This document shows positions 1 to 8,161 of a DNA stretch of 60,154 nt, piece by piece. The translations under genes were made by a program, and so were the position numbers. Source of the stretch: an uncultured Duodenibacillus sp. (GTDB taxonomy: Bacteria; Pseudomonadota; Gammaproteobacteria; Burkholderiales; Burkholderiaceae_F). Position 1 is the stretch's first letter. Each line of letters opens with the position of its first letter. The DNA lies in contig CALXQK010000014.1 of NCBI GenBank assembly GCA_944390745.1, forward strand, positions 1 to 60,154, read 5' to 3'. The notes under the pieces are model-generated. The model had not been told where the DNA came from. It worked only from the letters and a program-made list of their open reading frames with translations, and did not search any database.

Positions 1-265
1 CGTAGTCGGCGTGCCCCGGGCAGTCGACGTGCGCGTAGTGGCGCTTGGCCGTCTCGTACTCAACGTGCGCCGTGTTGATGGTGATGCCGCGAGCCTTTTC
101 TTCAGGCGCCGCGTCAATCTGGTCGTAAGCCTTGGCTTCGCCGCCGAACTTCTGGGCGAGAACCGTGCAGATGGCGGCCGTCAGCGTGGTCTTGCCATGG
201 TCAACGTGACCGATCGTGCCCACATTCACATGGGGCTTAGTGCGTTCAAACTTACCTTTTGCCAT
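1..265 (-). CDS. tuf: Elongation factor Tu, N-terminal part (runs off the window)
   Basis: EF-Tu is the GTPase that delivers aminoacyl-tRNA to the ribosome. The visible 88 residues begin [20 protein letters not shown] and include the P-loop GHVDHGKT, the switch I region ending in [13 protein letters not shown], and the start of the DCPGHADY G3 motif. The ATG at 263-265 follows an AGGAG ribosome-binding site. It is the last visible gene of a tRNA-Tyr/Gly/Thr-tuf transcript, the usual proteobacterial arrangement for one tuf copy. The carboxyl end lies outside the window. Confidence 0.98.
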   Translation of the reverse strand, partial: MAKGKFERTKPHVNVGTIGHVDHGKTTLTAAICTVLAQKFGGEAKAYDQIDAAPEEKARGITINTAHVEYETAKRHYAHVDCPGHADY

Positions 266-334
266 GGTTAACTCCTGAACAAAGGCCGGGAACAAACCCC
301 GGAGCAGCAAAAATGAGAGATTCGAAGGAATATC

Positions 335-409
<75 letters not shown>

Positions 410-422
410 ACGCTTGAGAAAC

Positions 423-496
423 TGGAGCGGGTGAAGGGAATCGAACCCTCGTCGTAAGCTTGGAAGGCTTCTGCTCTACCATTGAGCTACACCCGC
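423..496 (-). tRNA. glyT: tRNA-Gly(TCC)
   Basis: Minus-strand cloverleaf with acceptor GCGGGTG/CACCCGC, D-arm GCTC/GAGC, anticodon loop CTTCCAA (anticodon TCC), T-loop TTCGATT and encoded CCA at 423-425. It lies between tRNA-Tyr and tRNA-Thr, the order also seen in the E. coli tufB operon. Confidence 0.96.
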
Positions 497-570
497 CTCG
501 GCGTACAACTGCAATTCGGCTTCGACCGCACTGCAATCTTTGTTTCGCTTCCGCCTGTCAACCAGGCAGC

Positions 571-656
571 TGGTGGAGGGGGATGGATTCGAACCATCGT
601 AGGCGTAAGCCAACAGATTTACAGTCTGCCCCCTTTAGCCACTCGGGCACCCCTCC
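571..656 (-). tRNA. tyrT: tRNA-Tyr(GTA)
   Basis: A class II tRNA of 86 nt on the minus strand. Acceptor GGAGGGG pairs with the 3' strand ending CCCCTCC. The anticodon loop is CTGTAAA (GTA), there is a long variable arm, the T-loop is TTCGAAT and CCA is encoded at 571-573. It is the promoter-proximal tRNA of the tuf transcript. Confidence 0.96.
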
Positions 657-670
657 GTAGCGAATGGCAG

Positions 671-699
671 ATTATGCGGATAGAAATGCACTTTGTCAA
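671..699 (-). promoter_or_regulatory. Sigma-70 promoter of the tRNA-tuf operon
   Basis: Read on the minus strand, a perfect -35 TTGACA (694-699) is followed after 17 bp by -10 CATAAT (671-676), about 15 bp upstream of tRNA-Tyr. The rest of 657-895 shows no gene. Confidence 0.85.
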
Positions 700-895
700 G
701 TACATCCTGGGTTTTGCGTGTCAGGCGTTGTCAGCCGTCCACCCCGAGTCTCGATTCTTTTTCTTTGATGTTTTCTAAGAACCGGCCCGGTTGCCGCGCC
801 GGAGTCTGCCATGCACTCCGAGCGAGGTTTGCCATTTTACACAACGACCGGGAAATTACAAATTTTTTTAATCTTTTCTGCCGGCACGCCCGAAT

Positions 896-1249
896 TCAGC
901 CCATGGCCCCCATCAGCTGCAGCACCACGGCCACAAGCAGAATCCACCAGCCCGCGCGCCCCGTCTGGTCGGCCCAGGGATAGCGCTGCTCGGCGTAGTC
1001 GACCTCCGCCTCAATCCAGCGGGCGTCTCCGTTCTTGGCCTTGGCCACAATCAGCCCGGAGAGAACATAGAGGCGCACCAGGATGAGCACCAGACCGAGA
1101 TTGCCCAGGGCGCTTGCCGGCGCCTGCGAGACGAAGTCGCTCGCAGCCGCCGCGAAAAAGGCCGCGGTGCCCACATACATCAGGGTCTGAACAAACCGGA
1201 TTTCCTTCATGTAGGGCTTGCGAAATTGCTGCAGCTGCTGTTCGTTCAC
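896..1249 (-). CDS. Small inner-membrane protein of unknown function
   Basis: I do not recognise the family. The GTG start at 1247-1249 was chosen because a strong ribosome-binding site (GAGGAGGAAG) lies 7 nt upstream, giving 117 residues; the frame stays open further upstream but without such a site. Three hydrophobic segments are visible: about residues 20-38 (TLMYVGTAAFFAAAA), 48-70 (LGNLGLVLILVRLYVLSGLIV) and 100-116 (AGWWILLVAVVLQLMGAMG). A charged loop (KNGDARWIEAEVDYAEQRYPW) separates the last two. Its neighbours are the tuf operon downstream and a divergent secreted protein upstream, which say nothing about function. Confidence 0.7.
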   Translation of the reverse strand: MNEQQLQQFRKPYMKEIRFVQTLMYVGTAAFFAAAASDFVSQAPASALGNLGLVLILVRLYVLSGLIVAKAKNGDARWIEAEVDYAEQRYPWADQTGRAGWWILLVAVVLQLMGAMG

Positions 1250-1500
1250 GGGTGATTCTTCCTCCTCGAAAACCTGGCTCGCCGGGCTCGCGCCGCGGAC
1301 ATGAGCCGGATTGTGGCACGCCTGCGGCGCCATGCGCATTTTTCGCAAGCAATCTTCATCAAACCGCAAAGCCGGTGCAACAGACTTTTCAAAACTTTTC
1401 CAACCCTGGCCGAATGCCGCGGCGCGCAGTAAAGTAGTCCCATGGACTGAATGGCAGTTCACCAATCCAGTCTGAACCGCACTCTTTCGGAGTCTTTCAT

Positions 1501-1980
1501 ATGTCAGCTCTGCGCCTTGACCTCAAACGCCTTGCAATAGCCGCAACAGTGCTTCTTGTTGCCGCCGCCGTCGCCGCCCCCGTCGTCCTGGCGCGGCCCG
1601 GTCACGGACCACGCCCGGGCTTTCGTCCCGGCGGTCCTGGCTTTCATCCGCGCCCGCCCATCGTACGGCCGGTGCCTCCGCCGCCGCGCCCGCACTATCG
1701 CTGGCACCATCATCGCGGCTGGGACTGGGACTGGGTGGTGGCGCCCCTTGCCTTCGGCGCCACGGCCTACGGCATCGGCGCGCTGCTTGACTCAACGCGC
1801 TCGGACGCCGCCGCCTCGGCTGCCGCATCGGCGGCAAGCGCCGCGCAAAGCGCCGCCATCGCCCAGGACGCGGCCAACCGGGCGCAGAACCGCACCATCT
1901 ACTGGTGTGAGGGCGAACAAGGCTTCTATCCGCAGGTGCGCAGCTGCCCCACGGGCTGGAAGGCGCTGCCCGCTCCCTGA
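1501..1980 (+). CDS. Secreted Pro/Gly/His-rich protein with C-terminal two-cysteine motif
   Basis: 159 residues. An amino-terminal hydrophobic segment (about residues 10-32, ending VLARPG) looks like a signal peptide or anchor. It is followed by a low-complexity segment of Pro, Gly, Arg and His (about 33-75, with HHHRGWDWDW), a short hydrophobic stretch (about 80-95), and an Ala/Ser-rich helix-like region (100-130). The C-terminus has a WCxxxxxFYPxVxxCPxGW motif. Small exported proteobacterial proteins often carry a similar C-x-YP-V-C-P-GW ending; its role is unknown. The two cysteines could form a disulfide and the histidines could bind metal; both are inference. It lies divergently from the membrane protein at 896-1249. 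Confidence 0.75.
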   Translation: MSALRLDLKRLAIAATVLLVAAAVAAPVVLARPGHGPRPGFRPGGPGFHPRPPIVRPVPPPPRPHYRWHHHRGWDWDWVVAPLAFGATAYGIGALLDSTRSDAAASAAASAASAAQSAAIAQDAANRAQNRTIYWCEGEQGFYPQVRSCPTGWKALPAP

Positions 1981-2038
1981 GTCCGGAGGCTCCTGCAGCC
2001 CTGCACGCAGCTGACGTCTGACGCCTTGCGCGCGTTCT

Positions 2039-3001
2039 TCACGCGCCCGCCGCCGGCCTTTCCGGGCCGACGGCATTTTTTTGCAGCCACTCCTCAATCA
2101 CGCGGCTTACCTGGTGCGGGCACTCCGTCAGCGGCCAGTGCAGGCACTGCACCGTCCGCACCTCCCCCTGCGGCAGGCGGTCCGCCCACTGCGCCAGCAG
2201 CGCCGGATCGGTATAAACGCCGCTTGAGGCGGCAATCACCAGCGTCGGCGCAGTCAGCCGCCCGGGCGCGGGCGATCTGCGTGCGGCCTCCAGCATGTCG
2301 CGCAGATAGCAGGCCGCATGGATGTAGCGAAGATCCGCCCAGGGCGAGGAGTACTCCCGCACAAAGTCCTCAAGCTCACGGCCGCCGCGCGCGATTTTCT
2401 CCCGGGCGCGCGCATCCATTGCCCGCAGATCCTGCGGCTGCAGCCTGCGGTGCACGCCGCAGGCGTTGACCGCCCTTGCCAGAGCCTCGAGCAGCCGCAC
2501 CCAGGGGCGCCGCCTCTGCATGTCGAGCGCCCTTTGCGAAAGCGCCTCGGAGACGAGCGGATCCAGGAGCACAAGCCCCGAGGCAAGCCCGGGACGACGG
2601 GCCGCAAGGTGCATCACCACATGGGCTCCAAGGCTGTGGCCGACAAGCACAGGATGCTCGACGTCCGCCGCGGCAAGCATCCCCTCGAGATCATCGCTCC
2701 AGATCTCGAGCGAGGCCCTTTTGCTGCAGGAGCTCGAGGCATGTCCGCGCAGATTGAGGCGGATCGTCTCCCGGCTCCGGCACAGGGGCGCGGTCTCCAC
2801 AAACTCCTCCCAGCGGCTTGCATTGCTTGCCGCGCCGTGAACGAGCACAAGCGTGCCGCGCACGTCTTCTGCGCCGGCCGGGGCGCGGCGCCGCATCCAG
2901 TGAATCATCGCCCCGTCGCGCTCAAGCCAGTGCGCCGTTTCCCCGGGCAGCAGCCGGGGAGCAAGCCTTGTGCGCTCCTCAGGGTCATACAGACTCCGCA
3001 T
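2039..3001 (-). CDS. Alpha/beta hydrolase
   Basis: A 320-residue alpha/beta-fold hydrolase. The oxyanion-hole motif HGAASN lies near residue 63, the nucleophile elbow is GHSLGAH, and a carboxyl-terminal His (in LHWPLTECPHQ) is a plausible third catalytic residue. The substrate is unknown. The ATG at 2999-3001 has an AGGAGG site 6 nt upstream; two ATGs a few codons earlier lack one. The gene overlaps the 3' end of the upstream AAA+ regulator gene by 17 bp, so the two are translationally coupled. The hydrolase is therefore probably part of that regulator's function or a target of the same signal, which is inference. Confidence 0.85.
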   Translation of the reverse strand: MRSLYDPEERTRLAPRLLPGETAHWLERDGAMIHWMRRRAPAGAEDVRGTLVLVHGAASNASRWEEFVETAPLCRSRETIRLNLRGHASSSCSKRASLEIWSDDLEGMLAAADVEHPVLVGHSLGAHVVMHLAARRPGLASGLVLLDPLVSEALSQRALDMQRRRPWVRLLEALARAVNACGVHRRLQPQDLRAMDARAREKIARGGRELEDFVREYSSPWADLRYIHAACYLRDMLEAARRSPAPGRLTAPTLVIAASSGVYTDPALLAQWADRLPQGEVRTVQCLHWPLTECPHQVSRVIEEWLQKNAVGPERPAAGA

Positions 3002-4328
3002 GACGCGCCTCCTCATCATTTCCCCCGCCTGCCCGGTCAGCGCCGCAGCGCTCCTGCGCCGCCGACAGCTGCCGGTAGAGCGTGCGCTCGGACATGCCGA
3101 GCACCCGGGCGAGCTCGCCGCGCGAGCCGCTGAAGCTGCGCTGCGCCCAGAGCAGGTACATGTCCTGCAGCCGCTGCAGCGGCACCAGCCGCGCGGCAGC
3201 GGTGAACAGCTGGGCGGGCTCCCTTCTCTCCGGCGGAAGGTCCTCGGCGGTGATGGTCGTTGCCTGTGCGTGCAGCGCCGCCTCCTCAATGGTTTCGCGC
3301 AGCTCCCTTGCGTTGCCCGGCCAGGCCCGGCGCGCGAGCGCCTCGAGCGCCTGCTCGGTGATGGTGCAGGTGTTGGCCGGCGGCAGCATCTGCACAAAGC
3401 GCCGCGCCAGCGGCGCTATATCCTCGCGGCGCGCACGCAGCGGCGCGACCTCGATCACGCGGTGCGCGAGCAGTTCGGCCAGCCCCGCATCAAGCCGTCC
3501 CTCCGCGGCAAGCTCGCCCGGCGCCTTTGATGCGCTCGCCATGAAGCGAAAGGCGGCCGCCGCCGGCACGGCCGCGCCCTCGGGTTCATAAAACCCCGTC
3601 TGCAGCACGCGCGCCAGGCGCGCCTGCACGGGCAGCGCCAGCGCCTCAAGATCCTTGATGAAAAGCGTTCCGCCGCCGGCGCGCTCCATCAGCCCGGGGC
3701 GCGCGGCGCGGCCGCGGATCCTCTCGCACCCCTCCAGAAGCTGCACGGCATTTTTTTCGCGCACCGCACGCGCAGGCACGGCGACAAAGGGTCGCGAGGC
3801 GCGCACGCTGTTTTCATGCACCGTGCGCGCATAAAGCTCCTTGCCGAGCCCCCGCTCGCCGACAATGAGCACCGGATGGCTTGATGCCGCCGCACGCGAC
3901 ACCGCCAGCATCAGCGCCTGGTGCGCGGCCGACACCCCAACCTGTCCGCGAAGGAACTCACCGGTGCTCAGTCCGCGCTCCAGACGGATGCGCTCGAGCC
4001 AGTAGACCATGCGCCCGTCGGCGGCAAACACGGGGCGCACCAGAATGCGAAAGCGCGTCAGCCCCGCCCCGGCAAAGAGCGTCTGCTCGAGGCTGGCCTG
4101 CGTGCGGGTGCGCAGCATCTCCCGCGCCGGACAGCCCAGCGCGCAGCGCGCGCAGTCGTCGCTGCGGTGCAGCGCCTCCCAGCAGCGCCGTCCCTCGAAG
4201 CGAAAGGCGCCGAAGACCTGCTGAAAGGCGGCATTGACCGCCGCCACGGACATATCCTCCGGGCGCACCAGCATTGCAGGCTCCTCGAAGGCTGCCAGAA
4301 GGCTGCCCAGCTCACTTGATACTGCCAT
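2985..4328 (-). CDS. NtrC-like PAS/AAA+/Fis regulator lacking the GAFTGA loop
   Basis: 447 residues in three parts. The N-terminal PAS-like domain (about 1-115) carries a cysteine cluster, Cys49, Cys59, Cys62 and Cys66. The AAA+ domain (about 130-370) has Walker A GERGLGKE (157-164), RREDI and the sensor II-type PGNARELRE. The C-terminal Fis-type helix-turn-helix is RGELARVLGMSERTLYRQL. The ESELFGHEKGAFTGA segment that contacts sigma-54 is absent, and Walker B reads GGGTLFIKDLEAL instead of the usual LFLDE. It therefore probably does not remodel sigma-54 polymerase and may act as a sigma-70 regulator or repressor, as TyrR-type relatives do. It is transcribed away from the cyd operon, with two palindromes between them. 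Confidence 0.85.
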   Translation of the reverse strand: MAVSSELGSLLAAFEEPAMLVRPEDMSVAAVNAAFQQVFGAFRFEGRRCWEALHRSDDCARCALGCPAREMLRTRTQASLEQTLFAGAGLTRFRILVRPVFAADGRMVYWLERIRLERGLSTGEFLRGQVGVSAAHQALMLAVSRAAASSHPVLIVGERGLGKELYARTVHENSVRASRPFVAVPARAVREKNAVQLLEGCERIRGRAARPGLMERAGGGTLFIKDLEALALPVQARLARVLQTGFYEPEGAAVPAAAAFRFMASASKAPGELAAEGRLDAGLAELLAHRVIEVAPLRARREDIAPLARRFVQMLPPANTCTITEQALEALARRAWPGNARELRETIEEAALHAQATTITAEDLPPERREPAQLFTAAARLVPLQRLQDMYLLWAQRSFSGSRGELARVLGMSERTLYRQLSAAQERCGADRAGGGNDEEARHAESV

Positions 4329-4416
4329 GGTGTCCGTTGAGAAACAGCTTGTTGAAGGATCCTCGGATCGCCCTGAAAAAGGAGGAGAAAAACTCCATCC
4401 CGATGCTTCTTCTTGT

Positions 4417-4434
4417 CTAGGCGAAAACGCCTAG
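4417..4434. promoter_or_regulatory. Palindrome 1 in the regulator/cydP intergenic region
   Basis: Perfect inverted repeat CTAGGCG-AAAA-CGCCTAG. It lies about 90 bp upstream of the AAA+ regulator start and about 170 bp upstream of cydP. It could be an operator or a short hairpin; nothing shows which protein binds it. Confidence 0.5.
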
Positions 4435-4457
4435 CAATACATAAGTTTTTAAATTTT

Positions 4458-4475
4458 ACTGTCAAAACTGACAGT
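4458..4475. promoter_or_regulatory. Palindrome 2 in the regulator/cydP intergenic region
   Basis: Perfect inverted repeat ACTGTCA-AAAC-TGACAGT in AT-rich DNA. Its centre is 41 bp from that of palindrome 1, about four helical turns. It has the same 7-4-7 geometry but a different sequence. I find no FNR-type TTGAT-N4-ATCAA or sigma-54 -24/-12 element nearby. Confidence 0.5.
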
Positions 4476-4601
4476 GCCTGCTGGAAACACGACAGAATTT
4501 TCTGATTTTTTTCGAATTGTTTCCGTCTGAAGCCGAATGCGGCGCCTAAGATCACGCTGTTGAGTTGTCTGCAGTTTTTTTCTTCCGCAAACAAGGATCC
4601 C

Positions 4602-4841
4602 ATGAGCATGAATCAAGCTGGCCCCGAAGCGTCCGGCTCCCAGGCCGCAATCAAGGCCGCCAGAAGTCCGCGCCTGATTCTGGAGATCGCCGTCGTTCTC
4701 CTGTGCAAGCTTGCCGTCATCTTTGCCCTGTGGTTCTTTTTTTTCGGTCCTGACAAGCGCATCGACCAGACCCCGGAGAACATCGCCGCGGGCGTGCTTG
4801 ATCGCGCACCTTCCGCTGACATCGTCAAGAACGATCAGTGA
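4602..4841 (+). CDS. cydP: Cytochrome bd oxidase putative small subunit CydP
   Basis: 79 residues with one transmembrane helix (about 25-47, ILEIAVVLLCKLAVIFALWF) followed by FFGPDKRID and a short polar tail. This matches the small CydP proteins found upstream of cydA in betaproteobacteria, thought to assist or belong to the bd oxidase. The ATG at 4602 follows AAGGAT. It is 138 bp upstream of cydA on the same strand. Small size limits certainty, but context and the LALWxxFF helix end agree. Confidence 0.8.
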   Translation: MSMNQAGPEASGSQAAIKAARSPRLILEIAVVLLCKLAVIFALWFFFFGPDKRIDQTPENIAAGVLDRAPSADIVKNDQ

Positions 4842-4979
4842 CGACTCTGCAAACCAAAGGAAAGTTCTCATTCCTGCCCGAGGCCTGGAGCCAAGGACGG
4901 AAACCCCGCCGATGACGCGGCCGACTGACGCCTGACGGTACAGGCCGGCCGCCCTCTTCGGGTTCAACGGAGCTCATTT

Positions 4980-6533
4980 ATGTTTTCTCAAGAACTTGTT
5001 GACCTGTCGCGCCTGCAGTTTGCGCTGACGGCCATGTATCACTTCCTTTTCGTGCCCCTGACGCTGGGACTCTCGTTCATGCTCGTCATCATGGAGTCCT
5101 GCTACGTGGTGACCGGCCGCCAGGTCTACAAAGACATGACCCGGTTCTGGGGCAAGCTCTTCGGCATCAACTTTGCCCTGGGCGTTGCCACCGGCATCAC
5201 CATGGAGTTTCAGTTCGGCACGAACTGGGCCTACTACTCGCACTACGTGGGCGACATCTTCGGCGCGCCCCTGGCCATTGAGGGCCTGATGGCGTTCTTC
5301 CTGGAGTCGACCTTCATCGGCCTGTTCTTCTTCGGCTGGAACCGCCTGTCCAAGGGCGGCCACCTCGCCGTCACCTTCCTCATGGCGCTCGGCTCGAACC
5401 TCTCGGCGCTGTGGATTCTGGTGGCCAACGCCTGGATGCAGTATCCGGCCGGCAGCGAGTTCAACTACGAAACGATGCGCATGGAAATGACCAACTTCTG
5501 GGAGGTGGTCACAAGCCCCTGGGCGCAGGCCAAGTTCATGCACACCATCAACGCCGGCTACATGACGGGCGCCATGTTCGTGCTCGCCGTCTCGGCCTGG
5601 TACCTCATCCGCGGCCGCGACATCGGCTTTGCCAAGCGCAGCCTGCGTCTGGCGGCGATCTTCGGTCTCGTGGCCTCGCTGCTGACGATGCACATGGGCG
5701 ACGAGTCGGGCTACCTCGTCACGCAGAACCAGCCGCAGAAGATCGCCTCGATGGAGGCGGTCTGGGAGACGCATGAGGCGCCCGCCCCGCTGTCGGTCTT
5801 CGCCATCACCGATGAGGAGGCCCGCAAGAACACCTTTGAAATCAGCGTTCCCTGGCTCATGGGCCTGATGGGCACGCGCAGCCTCTCCGAGGAGATCGAG
5901 GGCATCAACCCGCTCGTGGAGAAGGCCCAGGCGCGCATCATCAACGGCCAGAGAGCCGTGACGCTGCTCGAGGCGCTGCGCAAGGACAAGGACAACACCG
6001 CGCTGCGCCAGCAGTTTGAGGAGGTCAAGGGCGACCTCGGCTACGGCCTGCTGCTCAAGAAGTACACGGCCGACGTCGCACAGGCCACGCCCGAGCAGAT
6101 CCGCGAGGCGGCCCTCTCGACCGTTCCCGCCGTCGTGCCGATGTACTGGAGCTTCCGCATCATGATCGGCTGCGGCATTGCCTCGCTGCTGGTGTTCCTG
6201 CTCGGCGCCGTCTACTCGCTCAAGGGCACCATCGCGCGCAAGACCCGCTTCCTGTGGCTGTGCGTGGCCGCCCTGCCGCTGCCCTGGATCGCCTGCGAGG
6301 TGGGCTGGTTCGTGGCCGAGTACGGCCGCCAGCCCTGGACCATCTACGAAGTCCTTCCGGTGGATCTGTCGGTGTCGGCGCTCTCCACGGGCGACGTGCT
6401 CGGCTCCCTGATCGGCTTTGTGGTGCTCTACACCGCCCTTTTGATTGTCGAAGTCTGGCTGATGGTTCGCTTTGCGAAACTCGGGCCGAGCTCGCTCGGT
6501 ACCGGCCGCTACTTCTTTGAACGCAAGGCTTAA
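4980..6533 (+). CDS. cydA: Cytochrome bd ubiquinol oxidase subunit I
   Basis: 517 residues, close to the 522 of E. coli CydA. Subunit I of the quinol bd oxidase reduces O2 to water in the inner membrane and carries hemes b558, b595 and d. The N-terminus [20 protein letters not shown] contains the conserved helix I histidine. The periplasmic Q-loop is long (about residues 255-385, including the [10 protein letters not shown] segment), which marks the L-type. The signature [12 protein letters not shown] lies near residue 440. It is the first large gene of the cyd cluster and is separated from cydB by 21 bp. A high-affinity oxidase fits a microaerobic lifestyle. Confidence 0.98.
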   Translation: MFSQELVDLSRLQFALTAMYHFLFVPLTLGLSFMLVIMESCYVVTGRQVYKDMTRFWGKLFGINFALGVATGITMEFQFGTNWAYYSHYVGDIFGAPLAIEGLMAFFLESTFIGLFFFGWNRLSKGGHLAVTFLMALGSNLSALWILVANAWMQYPAGSEFNYETMRMEMTNFWEVVTSPWAQAKFMHTINAGYMTGAMFVLAVSAWYLIRGRDIGFAKRSLRLAAIFGLVASLLTMHMGDESGYLVTQNQPQKIASMEAVWETHEAPAPLSVFAITDEEARKNTFEISVPWLMGLMGTRSLSEEIEGINPLVEKAQARIINGQRAVTLLEALRKDKDNTALRQQFEEVKGDLGYGLLLKKYTADVAQATPEQIREAALSTVPAVVPMYWSFRIMIGCGIASLLVFLLGAVYSLKGTIARKTRFLWLCVAALPLPWIACEVGWFVAEYGRQPWTIYEVLPVDLSVSALSTGDVLGSLIGFVVLYTALLIVEVWLMVRFAKLGPSSLGTGRYFFERKA

Positions 6534-6554
6534 TCCCGCAAGGAGACGCGAATC

Positions 6555-7694
6555 ATGATTGACTATGAAATTCTCCGTGCCATCTGGTGGCTCTTCATCG
6601 GCGTTCTGCTCGTGGGCTTTGCCATCATGGACGGGCAGGACATGGGCGTCGGCACGCTGCTGCCCTTCCTGTCGAAGGACGACACCGAGCGGCGCTGCAT
6701 GATCAACTCCGTCGCCCCGCACTGGGACGGCAACCAGGTCTGGCTCATCACCGGCGGCGGCGCCATCTTCGCGGCCTGGCCGCTGATGTACGCCGCAGCC
6801 TTCTCGGGCTTTTACTGGGCGATGCTCATCGTGCTGATGGCGCTCATCTTCCGCCCGGTGGGCTTTGACTACCGCGGCAAGTTCGAGTCCACGAAGTGGC
6901 GCAGCACCTGGGACTGGCTGCTGTTCATCGGCTCGGCCGTTCCCCCGGTGATCTTCGGCGTGGCCATCGGCAACCTCCTGCAGGGCGTGCCGTTTCACTT
7001 CGACGAGTCGCTGCGTCCGATCTACACGGGCAGCTTCTTCGGTCTGCTCAACCCGTTCGGCCTGCTGTGCGGCGTGGTCTCGCTGCTGATGTTCGTCTTC
7101 CACGGCGCCAACTACCTCGTGCTGCGCACCGAGGGCGAGCTGCAGCGCCGCGCCATGTCGATCGCCTCGCTTGCAGGCATCGGCACGGCCGCGCTCTTCG
7201 TTGCGGGCGGCATCTGGGCCTACTTCGGCCTGGACGGCATGGTGGCGACCGCCGGCCTGGATCCGGCCGGTCCCTCCAACCCCCTGCTCAAGACGGTGGA
7301 CGTCTACGCCGGCGCCTGGTTTGCGAACTTCTCGGACTACCCGGTGCTGTGGCTGGTGCCTGCGCTTGCCGTGGTCTGCGCCCTGCTCGGCGTCTTCTTC
7401 GTGAAGCAGTTCAAGGGCATGGCCGCGATCCTGTGCTCTTCGGTGGTGATGCTCGGCGTCATCCTCACCCCGCTGCTGGCCATGTTCCCGTTCATCATGC
7501 CGAGCTCGAGCGATCCGCGCTCAAGCCTCACGATCTGGGACTGCACGAGCTCGCAGCTCACGCTTGAGGTGATGTTCTTCGTGACCCTCATCTTCCTGCC
7601 CATCGTGCTCATCTACACGGGCTGGGCCTATCGGACGATGTCGGGCAAGCTCAATGCCGAGTACATCCGCAAGAACGACCACCATCTCTACTAA
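6555..7694 (+). CDS. cydB: Cytochrome bd ubiquinol oxidase subunit II
   Basis: 379 residues, the same length as E. coli CydB. This integral membrane subunit pairs with CydA. The N-terminus MIDYEILRAIWWLFIGVLLVG and the motif DGQDMGVGTLLPF are typical, as are NSVAPHWDGNQVWLITGGGAIFAA-type residues around position 55. Multiple hydrophobic helices follow. The start is preceded by AAGGAGACGCG. It is the second structural gene of the operon, with cydX 78 bp downstream. Confidence 0.98.
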   Translation: MIDYEILRAIWWLFIGVLLVGFAIMDGQDMGVGTLLPFLSKDDTERRCMINSVAPHWDGNQVWLITGGGAIFAAWPLMYAAAFSGFYWAMLIVLMALIFRPVGFDYRGKFESTKWRSTWDWLLFIGSAVPPVIFGVAIGNLLQGVPFHFDESLRPIYTGSFFGLLNPFGLLCGVVSLLMFVFHGANYLVLRTEGELQRRAMSIASLAGIGTAALFVAGGIWAYFGLDGMVATAGLDPAGPSNPLLKTVDVYAGAWFANFSDYPVLWLVPALAVVCALLGVFFVKQFKGMAAILCSSVVMLGVILTPLLAMFPFIMPSSSDPRSSLTIWDCTSSQLTLEVMFFVTLIFLPIVLIYTGWAYRTMSGKLNAEYIRKNDHHLY

Positions 7695-7772
7695 TCCGGA
7701 ATCCCTGTCTGCGGACGCCCCTGCGGGCCGTCCGCGGCGAGGGCTTCCGCCTTTACTGCAGAGGCACCAAAG

Positions 7773-7868
7773 ATGATCTACTTCTACTGGCTCACGGGCC
7801 TGGGCTTTGCCATCACGCTCTCGGTTGTGATCTCCACCATGCTCGACAACCGCGAAGCCGATGAGTAA
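7773..7868 (+). CDS. cydX: Cytochrome bd small subunit CydX
   Basis: A 31-residue single-helix protein beginning MIYFYWLTGLGFAITLSVV and ending in a charged tail (DNREADE). E. coli CydX is 37 residues, has the same topology, and stabilises the bd oxidase. A ribosome-binding site (GAGGCACCAAAG) precedes the ATG at 7773. The stop codon overlaps the ybgE start by 8 bp (ATGAGTAA), so the two are coupled. It is easily missed because of its size. Confidence 0.9.
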   Translation: MIYFYWLTGLGFAITLSVVISTMLDNREADE

Positions 7869-8148
7869 GGAGAAAACGGGGGGCCTTGCAGCCCGGCTTG
7901 CCCGCGTCGCAAGTCTGGCTGCGGCCTGCGCAATCGTGGCCGTCATCGTGCTCTACCCGCGCCTGATCGCGGCGGACGCCGCCAGCGTCCCGCACGGGTT
8001 TCTGGCGCTGCTGCTCATGGGCATGAGCGCGGCCTGGGTGCACGGCTTCGGCTTCGTGCCCGAGCGGCGCGTGCTGCGCGTCGTCTTCTCACCGCTTGTG
8101 GCCTGGCCGCTCATCGCCCTCGGTCTGTGGGGCGTCTTCCTGCGTTGA
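7861..8148 (+). CDS. ybgE: Cyd operon protein YbgE
   Basis: 95 residues with three hydrophobic segments. The central LLMGMSAAWVHGFGFVPERR followed by FSPLVAWPLIALGLW matches the E. coli YbgE pattern (HGVGF-P ... FxPLLA). YbgE is a small inner-membrane protein of unknown biochemical role that is encoded with cydABX. The gene starts inside the cydX stop region and ends 13 bp before the globin gene, so it is probably co-transcribed with the oxidase. Confidence 0.8.
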   Translation: MSKEKTGGLAARLARVASLAAACAIVAVIVLYPRLIAADAASVPHGFLALLLMGMSAAWVHGFGFVPERRVLRVVFSPLVAWPLIALGLWGVFLR

Positions 8149-8161
8149 TGAGAAGCCGCCC

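Noticed and set aside
4329-4601. FNR box or sigma-54 promoter for the cyd cluster
   Set aside because: Searched for TTGAT-N4-ATCAA and TGGCAC-N5-TTGC; no match good enough to report.
4974-7103. A very long minus-strand open frame opposite cydA and cydB
   Set aside because: Composition is a mirror of the strongly coding plus strand (His/Glu/Arg/Gln-rich with no domain), and cydA/cydB are unmistakable; a high-GC antisense artefact.
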